A stretch of DNA of 64,000 nt, from assembly GCA_037367405.1 (NCBI GenBank), contig JAZKJV010006041.1, positions 434,001 through 498,000 of the forward strand, in the 5' to 3' direction. The notes beneath the pieces are model-generated. The model was not told the origin of the DNA. It was given only the letters and a program-made list of their open reading frames with translations, and did not search any database. A program made the position numbers and the translations under genes. This document shows, piece by piece, positions 35,083 to 45,702 of the stretch (its first letter is position 1; every line of letters begins with the position of its first letter). This DNA comes from Ottelia alismoides. Lineage: Eukaryota > Streptophyta > Magnoliopsida > Alismatales > Hydrocharitaceae.

Positions 35083-36747
35083 AAAGATCCTTCCTTTCTT
35101 CTTCACCTCCCCTATTCTCCCCATTCTCATCTTCGATCAATCACCACCCGCCTCTACCTTGACCCACCTCGACTCTGCAAGAGTCGAGCTCACCTTGATC
35201 CTACTGAAGCACCCATTTCTCACTGTCGCCATGATCGTGTTAGTTTGCTCTTCGGCCACATCGTCGACCGCCTCACCATCCACCCTTCCGAGCTCGGCCA
35301 TGTGTCCATCACCGAGCACCCTACGCCAGAGCATCTCCCTCAGTAGCTTCTACCTTCGTCCTCAACCGGCTCACCCTCTGCTAGAAAGCTCTCTACATCC
35401 CTGCACTTTCGTGTCTCGACCGAGCTCGCGCTGACCTTCGAACGCCTCGGCCCTCGACCTTCAGCACCCATTGGATCAAGGGTCAAACCTCGATCCAATG
35501 GTTCAGATGCCGCCACGCTAGCGCCCTGAGACTAGGCACAAGCCTTGAGGCCCAGGTTATCCCAACCTCGCTAAGCTCGCCACATCGCAACCCCCTGAAC
35601 CAGCTCACCAAGTCTCCAGGCTCGGTTAGTCGAGCCTCGCATCGCCAACCATGTAGGCTCGGAGCCCCAGGCCTCCCCCTCAGCACTCGAACCTCCAGCG
35701 CATGTGCTTCGCACGCACGCGAGAGGGTGAATTGTGAAAGAGTCCCTACATTTTCAATTATTTACAGAAAGTTCCTAGCACAATGTGCAAGTGTCTGCAC
35801 ATGTCTCTATTCTATGGAAAAATTCCTGGAGAGCCCCATGCCTTTGTCAAATTACAAGAAGACCCATGCCTAGGGGTAAATTACAACAAATGTCCTACGA
35901 TTTCAATATTTGCAGATAAGTCCTCTAGGGACATATTTGAGAAGGAAACTTTAATTTTTTTGTATTTTAGTCCATGAATTTCATTTGAGCATAACTTTCT
36001 CATTTGAACTACGACTTTAGCGCACAATATATCATTTTGAAGCTTATTCTCTACTATATGAAATTATACACTTTGTGGACTAATCATGAACTCTTTATTG
36101 AGGAATATTATTTGGGGTTTAATTTGATCCATGCTGGTTTCTTCGCAGGGACTCTATTGTGGGGATTTTCAATTTAATTAAGTACTTATGGATTATTGCT
36201 AATTATTCATGAAGAACTAATCCTTGTAGGGGCTAAATCAAGGAAGAATTAATTTAATCTCCTTAATAATTGTTCAATTAAAGATCAATTTTGAGGAGAA
36301 AATTACAGGAAATCCTGACAAGATTAGTCATTGATTAACATCCTTGCAGCTTGTATTTGATTGGATATTTATTTCAGGATGTAAATCTCCTTTGATATGC
36401 GATTAGCTTTGGGGGTTTATTGATCATATTTTTTGAGGATTTAAACCGTATAAAATCAAAGATCTTGAGCTCATCCTCTCTTTTTATTCGCATTGCATCT
36501 CTTTCATCTTGCATTTCATTTTCATTTTCTTTTGACATAGAAATAAACATTGCTATTAATTAATTATTTAAATTAATTTAAAAACCACGTAACTAAAAAT
36601 TATTATTCCATGTGTTTGACTTTGGTAAACTTACGAAGTAAAAAGCATCCAAAACATTCAAAAATTATGTTTTTGATAGCTCGATTTCCGCCTCCTATAC
36701 TACGATAATACGACCATATTAAAGAGGTCAATTTCACGTTCATCAAA

Positions 36748-36765
36748 TGGCATCGTTGATAGGGA
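36748..36765 (+). other. Primer binding site of Ath-4
   Basis: TGGCATCGTTGATAGGGA, two bases after the LTR end. It is a decayed form of TGGCGCCGTTGCCGGGGA, the usual site in Athila-type elements. This fixes orientation and LTR end. Confidence 0.8.
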
Positions 36766-36905
36766 GCGGCGTATTTTTAGAGTTTTAAATTATTTTCTAT
36801 AATTAATTTTCATGAAATTAATTTTTGAGTCATTTTTTGCATTTTATTTACATTTATCTCTCATCAGTTACTATTGACTATGCTTTTACTTGGGTTTTAA
36901 ATTAT
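36766..36905 (+). other. Ath-4 leader, first part
   Basis: AT-rich, non-coding sequence between the primer site and the point where Ath-5 is inserted. The leader continues at 47,387. Confidence 0.55.
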
Positions 36906-39028
36906 TGATAAGTTGTTGCAACCCAATCAAACATCCACAAACATTTGTTTTTCTTTTCAAGCTACAAAATTAATTACAAAAGAATAATGAAGCGAGAGAA
37001 ATTTGCTACTTATTTACCTGTATAGCAAACACGATCGAACTCAGGGAGGCTACAATTCCCAAGGGTTATTCAAATAATCGAAAATCAATTAAAAGAAAAA
37101 GAAATCTCAAATGCAAACTTTCTTAGATTTTTTTGTGAATTTTTTTACCTTTTTAATTTTTTTATTTCAATTTTTTATTTTTTGATTTTCAAAATTTTTA
37201 TGATTGCGATTTTTTGCAATTTATTTAATTTTCAAAATATGATTTTCAAAACAAATCCATGCACAAAAGAAATCTAAGTTTTTTTGGTTTTTTTAAATAT
37301 GATAAAAATGCTCAAAAATATCTAAAGGAAATCTTTTGTTTTTTTATGATTTTTTTACTATTTTTATAATTTTTAGATATTTTTAGTTATTTAGGATTTT
37401 AAAATGAAAAAAATAAGGGTAAATGCAAACAATGAATAAACAAGACTATTTTTCAATTTAAAAATATCAAATGAAATAAAAAATTGTGCAACTATTTTTC
37501 TTAAAAAAGAATGCATTATCTACAAAAAGAAACTGAAATCATATTTTTGGATTTTTCTAGATATTTTTATGATTTTTTTAATATTTTTAGTATTTTGCAA
37601 TGTTTTTAGGTTTTATAAATAATTAATGCATTAAAATTGCATAAAAAATATAAGACACAAAAAGTAAACTATTTTATTTTTTTAGAATTTTATAAGTAAT
37701 ATTCAAGTTTTTATGATTTTTAATGTTCATACACGGAAAAATGACATGTTTTTTATTTTTTAATGATATCAAATGAAAATAAACCTAATGAAAAATTTAT
37801 TCTAGAAAGATACATACATCTGGAGCATAGCATGATTTTTAGGGAATTTATTGATCAACAAAAATATTTATTTGAATGAAAAAAACATGCAAACAGATTG
37901 TCTGAATAACATGACTGAAATGTAAATAGTTATTGTTCTTGCATAAATATATAACAAGAAATAAATAGAGGGAGGTTTTCGTAATTTACCCAAGAAACAT
38001 GTGCACTGCACATGAGTTGATGCTGGTGGGGACTCTGTAGTTTTGGAAATTTCAGAGGGCTTCTTTGATATTGACCCGAAATAATGGGAATTTAGGGCAT
38101 GCATGGGGTTGTGTTCTTCTTTCGGTTTTTCCTTCTTCTCGATCAAGAGGGTCTCCGCCCTCCTTTCTTCTCCAAGCAATGGGCTGATGGCGGTCAGCAG
38201 CATCAACGGAGGTTCTTCTTCATGCGTGGACTTGGCGGTCTTCGGTGACATGGAGTTGTGGTGCTCCTGCACTAGGTGATGGAGGGAACGGAGGATATTC
38301 AAGCATTTGGCGAAGTACGCGAGTGGTGGTGTAGGATCTCTTGGTGAGGTTCGGCGGAGTTCAGGTGGATGGCGGCGTGACAAGAAAGTGGCGAGTGGTC
38401 AGGGCGGCGCTCGAGGGGGGGGGCCATCAATTGAAGGATGGCGCAGTTGGATGTTGGTGCTCTTGCGCAGTGGAGTGGCGGTGACGATTTGCACGACCGG
38501 CGTTGAGAAATGGCGGCGGGCACTTCTGGTGCGGTTGAAGGGCGCGGGCACCGTTGGTGGGATGAGCAGCGGCGCCTACATGCTGCCCCTTTTTTTAATC
38601 TTTTATTTTTCAAACAGAAATAGAACAAACATTTTTTATTTTTTTTCTTTTTTAAATTTTTTATTTATCTTGCAAAACAAATGTTAGAAAAAATTATGTA
38701 TTTTTTATTTTTATTTTTTTATTTATAAATAAAATAGGAAGAGAGCAAGACATCTCAATCCCAAAATCAAATGGAATTTGTGAACGGGGATCCGATAAAA
38801 AAATGAGGAAAGGATCCATGTCTCCGACCACCATACGCGGCTGGAGTTGGAAAATCTCGTGAGGTAGAATAAGAACGTGAATAGATCGAGACTTGAGGGT
38901 GAAAAATTGGATCGGATTCGGATCAAATCGCGATGTGTTCTAAGATCTGGAGAAAAAAATGACAAGCAAAATAAAAATGCTAAAATTAACTGCGATTACC
39001 TAGTTAATAATAAAAGAAAATAGTTCTC

Positions 39029-39194
39029 ACCTCAAGAGCGGAAAAGACCGTAATCGCCTCGAGGAAGGCCGACTCGCTATCATCGGACAGATCGGAGGCT
39101 AGGCACCTTTCTGTGACGAGATAGCTCTTAGAGATTAGCTCCTCTCACCAAATATTGATCAAGTGGGAATGAGGGAGGATGAGCCAATTATATA
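39029..39194 (-). promoter_or_regulatory. TATA box and splice-donor motif of Ath-5 3' LTR
   Basis: Minus-strand TATATAATTGG at 39,194-39,184 and GAG/GTGAGAAC with GT at 39,030-39,029, about 160 bases apart. The 5' LTR keeps AAG/GTGAGATC (junction 46,198/46,197) and a weaker CTATTTAATTGG near 46,350. The TATA box touches the MITE. Confidence 0.45.
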
Positions 39195-39343
39195 GGCTCG
39201 TTTGGTTGCAGGTTGGGCAGGGTTGGCTTGGTCCCAACCCGGGTTGGCCCTGCAACCAAACAGGGTTCTCCTCCTCACAGTTTACTATTCACAGGGGTAC
39301 CCCTGCCAACCCAACCCTGTCCAACCTGCAACCAAACGGACCC
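39195..39343. mobile_element. 149-bp MITE in Ath-5 3' LTR
   Basis: Terminal inverted repeats: left GGCTCGTTTGGTTGCAGGTT, right end complement GGGTCCGTTTGGTTGCAGGT. Internal CCAACCCGGGTTGG is also palindromic. No coding capacity. The corresponding place in the Ath-5 5' LTR (about 46,342-46,362, CCAATTAAATAGAGG) has no insert, giving a clean empty site. Flanks TATA/CATA or ATAG suggest a short 3-4 bp duplication. The family could be Tourist-like (PIF/Harbinger) or hAT-derived; I cannot decide from the ends. Confidence 0.85.
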
Positions 39344-40382
39344 ATAGAGATTTAATTGAATTAGAATTTTTAATTTGAATTGAAAAATTGAATAAGATAG
39401 AGATAAGAAAGAATTTGAAATGAGATAAAGATAAAAATAATTAGTATTAAAATTATTTACAAAAATTTATTTTTTGTATTTTAGTCACTTTATTAAATTG
39501 AATAATAAATGTTAATTTTTTTATTTTTTATGGTGGTTATTTGAGAATATCAACTGTATACATATACTATATACATATGGTACATTATATACATAGTTAA
39601 ATAAGGGAATTAGTTTTTTTTGTTTTAATTAATTTATTATTTTTTGATATTATTATATATTTATTATTTTTTTGTATTTTATATAATTATAAAAAAAATT
39701 ACAAATAGAATATGTACAAATAAATGGTAAAATTACACAAACCACCCAGAAACTCGACTTTCAAACGTAACTCCAAAAATTATGAAACTATAGCCATTTT
39801 AAAGACAATTTAATTTAGAATATAATGGAAGTGAGTTGTTCAATTTTAGTTCATATGGAGACGGAATTAGTCTTTCAATTATTGCTTTATGGCTTTTTCC
39901 AGATGTGATTACTTTTATTCTATACATGATTTTTTTGTAATTATTTTTATTATTTAGGAAACATTTTTATTTACAACTTTTGTTTTGAAAATTGTTTATT
40001 TTCATGTCAAATTATGTACAAATAAAATTATGTAAGTATACAAATATTTACAACTCACATTTTTTGGATTTTCTTATTAAGGGCCCTATCTCCCCCTTCT
40101 TTATTCCTGGTCGATCAGGTCAAGTCTTGAACTTCTCTCGGGGTTCGGGTCAGCCTATATCTATTACATATATATTATCTTCTTTTCTCTTCTTCTTTTT
40201 TATTTTATTTATATTTCCATTATTTCTTTATTTATTTATTTTAGTTAAAATAATAATAAGTGTACAATATTTACACACATATGCAAGTTAGTAAGAATAT
40301 AGAGTATTATTATATACATGTGTTTTATAAGAGATTTTAAGCTAAAATAAATTAATAAAGATGATGAAATGCAGATTCATCA

Positions 40383-42324
40383 TCCCCATATGCTTTGCCT
40401 TTGCTAGTCCCTTAGAAAACACTTATTTGAAAGAATAAGTGAATAAAAGAAAAAGAAAAAGAAAAAGAAAAAGAAAAAGAAAATAAAAAAATTAGGGAGA
40501 ATATTGAGTATTAAACTTATCTTCATAAAATTGTAGTATGGAGCTCTTTCAGACCTTTGGATTATTAGTGTGGCGGAACCTTAATGGGAAATGGATTTAA
40601 AACCTAACAGCCACAAGACTCCTATTAAGATCTCCTCAATAGTCAGGTCAGAACAAGTCTACATACACAAATTCTTATGACTATGAATCTTTACTTGTAC
40701 GGTGTAAGTGAAATATAGCTCCCCATCTCAAAAGTAGCAAAGAAACAGTCTCCCTCAACAAGGTAACTCTAGTCCCCGGTCTAGCAACTCTTTCTCGAGG
40801 AGCGGGGATATTTCCTTCTAAGTTCAAGTACAACCAGCTGAAGAAGCGGAGATGGAGAAAAGAATGGACGGTAACTAGTGTAGGCTACCTAACCTGATGC
40901 ATGACCAATGTAGCCAAGTCATCCTGCTGCAAGCTTACAAAATTTGACTTTGAAACTCTTATTATTTTCTTTTTATCCTTGTATATACACTCCGACATGC
41001 ATTTTACTTTTCAATCATGCATGTTCACTTTTGGAGATTCTACATTTTTTTCTTTCCCTTTTTAAAATATAGACAAGGTGCAGCATGTACACAAGGAGTT
41101 TTTCCTCTAGAGCTAGTAGACTATCCCTCTTTTGAAGCATTATTGCAACCCCACATCTATCTTTAGACCTCAATGCTATAAGATCAGGTTGATATGCACA
41201 ACCCTCCCAAAAGGAAGACGAGAGGTTCCGCCTATTTGTACTACCCTCGTATGCTACTCCAAGCCAAAAGATTCTGCCTCCTCGCTACCTCCTCCATGAA
41301 GAGCTACGTATAGAGTGCTTGTCCAAGATAAGTCACGGTCTGAAAGAATCATGCATGTGTTGTTAAATATTCTACTTAGACTAATCAAGAAGACATGTGA
41401 ACATAGTCTTATGGACTCAAAGTATTAAGTTGATAGGACCTGAAAAGTCTTAACTCCATTTCTTAAAAGGTTCCTCTAAAATTAAGTGGATTATGGCCCA
41501 ACTAAGCTCCATTCATCAATTTTATTCCAGACTTAGTTTCAATGTCAATACTATCCTGAAAAATGCACATGTAAATGCAAGAAGATATATACAATGCAAA
41601 AAGAAAGCAATTTTTTTTGAAACCATTTTCTAATTTTGAACTTTTTATGGATTTTTAAAAAAGAAGGGAAAAATGCACATGTGAAAAGAATTTTTTTAAT
41701 CATGCAGATTTTTATAGACTTTATGTTTTTTAGGTTTTTTTGTTTGTTGTTGTTTTTTTGTTGTTTTTTTCTTCGTTTTTTTGTTTATTTTTTTTTGTTT
41801 TGTTTGTTTTTTGTTTTGTTTTTTAAAAGTGATCAAAGTCTATATACACACACGTGGATTTTATGAATTTATATACATATCTCCAAAATAATCATATTAA
41901 AGTATGAGTTATGTCTAAAATATATATACAATATATACGACCCCCCTAAGCTTAGCTCGAACTATGTCCTCATAATGATTAGAGAGTGGCAAAGGAATAC
42001 ATAACTCATGCTAAGTATAGAAAAGTGAAAAGACTCCTATGCTACAACGAATTAAAGAGAAGATGAAAAGAATAGAAGTTGGTAATTCCCCCTATACTTA
42101 GGATCAGTTAATCCTAAGTATAGAAGACTTTACAAAAGGAGAAAACCGATGAAGAGAATGTACGAACTCAACGGAAAAATACAAAAAATATGATATTAAC
42201 AACATCACCCCTCCTTAACTTAGGGTAGAGTATCCATAAGTATAGGCAACAAGAGGAGTGATAATCAAGATGAATATGAACAACACAAATCATTCACCCC
42301 CATATACTTAGGATAAAGCACATC
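40383..42324 (-). other. Ath-5 3' untranslated region and polypurine tract
   Basis: Non-coding. The LTR-proximal tract on the minus strand is GCAAAGGCAAAGCATATGGGGA (40,383-40,404 region), comparable to GCAAAG...GGGG before the other LTRs. It contains a (AAAAAG)n run at 40,446-40,483, a T/G-only tract at about 41,721-41,825, and the hairpin cluster near the coding end. Confidence 0.65.
40446..40483. repeat. (AAAAAG)n microsatellite
   Basis: About six uninterrupted hexamer units in the Ath-5 3' UTR. Confidence 0.9.
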
Positions 42325-42337
42325 CTAAGTATAGCAT
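41938..42337 (-). repeat. Hairpin plus purine-tract modules of Ath-5 3' UTR (5 copies)
   Basis: Five copies near 41,938-41,980, 42,000-42,020, 42,088-42,127, 42,207-42,247 and 42,295-42,337. Two contain identical perfect 12-bp stems TATACTTAGGAT / ATCCTAAGTATA: arms at 42,093-42,104 and 42,111-42,122 with a 6-base loop, and at 42,303-42,314 and 42,322-42,333 with a 7-base loop. On the element's sense strand most are followed by a GGGGG run. The copy at 41,938 is the conserved terminal form with CATTATGAGGACATAGTTCG. Confidence 0.85.
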
Positions 42338-42648
42338 ATATACACACCCACGGAAAAGGGGTGAATGATAAAAAAAGAAGTAGAAAGAATGAAACGAAAG
42401 GATATACAAGAGGATTGGATGTAAAAAGTCAAGAAGGTCGAAAGAAGACCTTCTCGCGAGATCACTGATCCAACAAGGTGTAGGTCGATATTAGGGTCAT
42501 CATTAGACATAAACTGATCAGGATCGACCAAGAATGTATCCTCAGTAGTCTCAGAGTGTGCATGCACGAATCAGTCAGTGGCCAAGTAGTGTGGTCATGG
42601 TCTACGTGGGAAGTCTCGCAAATATCTAAGTAAAAAGGCTCAAAATTA

Positions 42649-43050
42649 TTATAAAAAAGTACGATCAATTCCAACCTGGAGAGCCTTTACTGGATCATCA
42701 TCTTTATCAAAAGGCCCGAATTCCTGTATAAAAGCAATCAAATCAAATTTGGCCTTATCGATCTCATCTAACTCACAATGAATATTAACAGACTCATTAG
42801 TGAAAGTAGTCAAGTCATGTCCTTCCTGTCTAGTCTCAGAGTCTACCTTCCGCTCTAGGGTATCTATTGTGTAAATCACGCGGATGTCATCAATGAATCG
42901 CCACATACCAGAAGGGGAAACTCCAAAGTCTGTGCTTTCCGAGTCTTCCTCCTTGAAGAGGAATTCTTGGGTCTTACCATCCAACATATAACAAGAATCT
43001 CTGATATTATAATCAAGGTCAAAGTCCTTGGATTTGGCTAACACGTGCAT
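42649..43050 (-). pseudogene. Ath-5 acidic frame after protease, unknown
   Basis: A 133-codon minus-strand frame, rich in Asp and Glu, with no motif I recognise (pieces: YNIRDSCYMLDGKTQEFLF, WRFIDDIRVIYTIDTLERK, FIQEFGPFDKDDD). It lies where other copies have the protease-RT connector, which is also acidic. It could be a diverged connector or a remnant of an extra frame of this non-autonomous family. It does not resemble RT. Confidence 0.35.
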
Positions 43051-43099
43051 GCTCTCATGGGATGCAGGTCTCTGGTCAGTAATGGGTGTAGTGATCGCT

Positions 43100-43816
43100 C
43101 ATCGCTCCCTACATCAGAACAAAAGCGAATATCTCCTTATCTATAATCAGTAACGGTTCTCATAGAGGTGAGGAAAGTTCTTCCCAGGATGATTGGAGGG
43201 TGCACCACAGGGGTGGAGGTCTCCATGGGAAATATGACAAAATTATAAGTGAAGTTCATGCCATTAATAAGAACGACAGTGTTTTCTAGGATACTCTTCA
43301 ACCTCTTGATGATCCATCATCAAATTGAACTGTCATCCTGGTTTTTTAAGAGGCCCACCTAAGATGAAGAGATGGAACCATAGAGAAGGTTATTATATTG
43401 ATTGAAGCGTCGCCGTCAAGGAGAGTGTTATCACAAGAATAGTCAGAAATGGAGCAACTCATAAGGTGTGTGGCAATGTTCCCTTTCTTAGAATGTGGAT
43501 GGTGGGAAACAACGTCAGCAGTGACCATGGTCAATATGTGACACTCAAATCTGCTCCTCTGCTTTCTCTTCTTGTGTTGAGGAGCAGATAAATGGGTCAT
43601 GGCCTGGTGAAGTGGGCCTTTAATGATCTCATGAGTGGTGACCATCACTTCAGGTTCAGTCAACATTTTTTTGAATTTTTGAACCTCATCCATACAAGGG
43701 AGGAGATCGTAATCAACATATACATGAGGATTGCCAAGAGCAGTATGTACAGTAGCATCCTTGGGGTCAAAGGTGAGACATGTGGTGAATGATTGTTTGG
43801 GAAAATGGTTTGGCAT
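43100..43816 (-). pseudogene. Ath-5 protease-like frame (broken)
   Basis: Minus-strand 156-codon frame (43,816-43,346), preceded by basic sequence PQHKKRKQRSRFECH and ending with NTLLDGDASINIITFSMV, in which LLDxxASIN corresponds to the retropepsin active site LDTGASIN; the Gly and neighbouring residue are swapped or lost. In shifted frames downstream, VQFDDGSSRG, FTYNFVIFPMETS and PPIILGRTFLTS (about 43,330-43,180) match the rest of the protease fold (IILGRPFL). The start of the frame, LTFDPKDATVHT through EVQKFKKMLTEPE, is not recognised. Confidence 0.6.
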
Positions 43817-43906
43817 GGGTGCCCTCTCCTCACAAAATGAATAAACAATGTGTCTCCGAAAATATTTTTGGATTTTTGAAATTTTCTCATTTTTTTGTAT
43901 TTTGGG

Positions 43907-44254
43907 TTATTGCAAGCTCTCGTGATTATCCTCAAGTGAATACATATCCTCAAATAAGGGAGCAGTGTTCTGAATCTTATTTATGTTAAATAGATTGCTA
44001 TTCCTCGAATTCATATTCTCCATCATCTGGTTTAGGGTCTCAAGTGTGGACATCATAAAAGGTGAATCCAAAATCCCTGGATTGGGTGAGTGGAATGAGG
44101 GTGGGTGAGAATCAAAGTCCAACTCCTAAAATAGTGGGTTAGACGGATATGCACAAAAATCGGGAGAAAAGTTTTCCTGGAAAAAGGGAGGTGGATCAGC
44201 TGGAGGGTGCGAGGGATCTGCGAAGATCAGATTGAAATAATTCCTGTCGTTCAT
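43907..44254 (-). pseudogene. Ath-5 gag-like N-terminal frame
   Basis: Starts at an ATG at 44,254 on the minus strand: MNDRNYFNLIFADPSHPPAD, proline- and phenylalanine-rich (FFQENFSPDF, SHPPSFHSPNPG), with one stop near 44,128, then MSTLETLNQMMENMNSRN. The composition is like the disordered N terminus of Athila-type gag, but no capsid (retrotrans_gag) core follows. The next frame is already the protease region. It suggests that gag core was deleted in this family. Confidence 0.4.
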
Positions 44255-45681
44255 CTCCGAAACTAAAGACGGGATCAGGAAAGTGTGAGGGTCAAGTTCA
44301 AAAGATGTCGAGAAAAAGGCATAAATGTGCAGAAGGATCTAATATGCACACAAGAAATCAAACACAAAACAAACACCTAGTTCACCAACTCAACACAATG
44401 TGAAGACCATGAAGGTTTGGTCAATTATCTTATCAATTTTTAGAGTTTAGTGAGAAAACAATCTATCATAGAGGTTAAAGCGAGATGTTAGGAACCCAAT
44501 GCTCCCAGGAGACTGTCCCAATCTCACAACTAGTTTTTCCCAGCTAGTATGGGTACGGACCGTTTATCGGCTACCTGATCTTCCCACTCTGGTAAGGAAA
44601 TCCCAGACCGATTACTGGATAACCAGTGAAGTCCTCTCTGGAGAATAACTAATCACAAGACAATAGTCTCAAGAGAGTTCGGGCGTGGTTCTATCTTAGT
44701 GTACAGGTCGCTCTCTCACTACAGATAAATCAAACGAGGCGGGGGTTACTCTCCCCAGAACAATGATTTTTCTGTACGTTTATTTTAGAGTTGAGCTTTC
44801 TTTAGCATTCCTGAATTTTAGGCAGTTGTCACTTGGTTTGAATATTTTCAATGAATTGCCTACCGAGTGTCCAATTTCCTTTTTAAATTATGTGAGTGAA
44901 AACAAGGAAGGAGATCGGAAATGCCAATGCACGATTAATACAATGATGCATGCAGAGGTTAGAGATGCGTACCTTGTCGCCAACACTCTACATGCATGGT
45001 GATCCGTGCAGAATTTAAATACAGAAAATAAACTAACCTATATGCAAATGCAAGTGAACCGTCCTAACAATAGTTTCTATTAATGGGCAAGAACCAATCA
45101 AATTTGACTAAATCCAATTACTCTCTATTCTATAGGTTTAGAAATTCTTGTTTAGGGTGTTTGGACCTAATTAACTACCTGGGTCAATCAAATTAATTAA
45201 AGCAATCTATAGGCAGCTCACGAAATTTGCGTGAACAAAGAAAAATAAGGCGATGAAAACAAAACCGGTGAGGTCCCGCAAGTGCACCGACACTTGGCGA
45301 AACAAACCCAGCAACAAATGAATGTCCGTTTACAAGAGTTCAAATGCTAGAAATAAATAAAAGAAAGTCTTTTTTTGCTTGGTCTGTTTCAATTCTTCTT
45401 CTCATCCTCTCACGCTTTCCTACAGCTTCGAGATGAATCAAGCCGCCTCTGCTTCGCTTGGGTGCTTCGGCTCTCCTAGGATCGTCTCCTTCATTTCGTG
45501 GGCCCTCGCAAGAAAAAGGAAAGAAGGAATGTGTAAGAAACACAATTATAAAATATGATCAGGAAAAAATGAAATAAAAATAATGAATATGAACAATGTA
45601 GTAAATGTTGAAAAGTATAAACAAACATATACAACCAAGAATAGCAGGTCAAAAGAGAAACCTAACTACCCTCGTCGTGCC
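44255..45681 (-). other. Ath-5 leader
   Basis: Non-coding region between primer site and first frame. On the minus strand it has TAGTGAGAGAGCGACCTGTAC near 44,705-44,725, the counterpart of GTGAGAGCGACCTATAC in Ath-2 (about 15,911) and of the Ath-3 leader. A GC-richer patch lies at 45,400-45,510. Confidence 0.55.
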
Positions 45682-45699
45682 TCCCCGACAATGACGCCA
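45682..45699 (-). other. Primer binding site of Ath-5
   Basis: Minus-strand TGGCGTCATTGTCGGGGA, three bases after the LTR end. It is the closest match in the window to the Athila-type site TGGCGCCGTTGCCGGGGA (4 changes). Confidence 0.9.
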
Positions 45700-45702
45700 T
45701 TT

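Larger units (their letters stand above)
34424..36745 (+). mobile_element. 5' LTR of Ath-4 (5'-truncated, 2.32 kb)
   Basis: Collinear with the 3' LTR from 56,950 to 59,506: both contain CCTCCAAAAATAC, TTCACAAAAGTTGTAGATCT, a pyrimidine-rich tract (34,617-34,705 against 57,180-57,300), a GC-rich block (34,690-35,720) and the end GATTTCACGTTCATCA-like sequence. The first about 345 bases present in the 3' LTR are absent here and are replaced by Ath-3 sequence, so the left junction was deleted after insertion. Frames in the GC-rich block (34,842-35,434, 35,483-35,686) are part of the LTR and differ in the partner. Confidence 0.8.
36906..40382 (-). mobile_element. 3' LTR of Ath-5 (up to 3.48 kb, far end uncertain)
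   Basis: On the minus strand it starts TGATGAATCTGCATTTCATC after TATGGGGA. About 40,382-38,700 matches the 5' LTR, apart from the MITE. From 38,690 down, the two LTRs part: here come a GC-rich block (38,600-37,900), a very AT-rich block (37,870-37,080) and the end block GTAGCCTCCCTGAGTTCGAT near 37,050, as in Ath-1. Either the 5' LTR lost this part, or this part is a fragment of another minus-strand LTR joined by recombination. Frames at 37,868-38,687 lie in the GC-rich block and are not genes. Confidence 0.55.

Noticed and set aside
34542..35686. C-rich reading frames of 60-121 codons that look like small proteins
   Set aside because: They lie in the GC-rich block of the Ath-4 LTR. The partner LTR (57,820-58,435) has different, non-collinear frames, so they are not conserved coding.
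37868..38687. Overlapping frames of 171, 126 and 109 codons on both strands
   Set aside because: GC-rich LTR block. Overlapping frames on both strands are expected from low stop-codon frequency; no motif and no counterpart in other LTRs.
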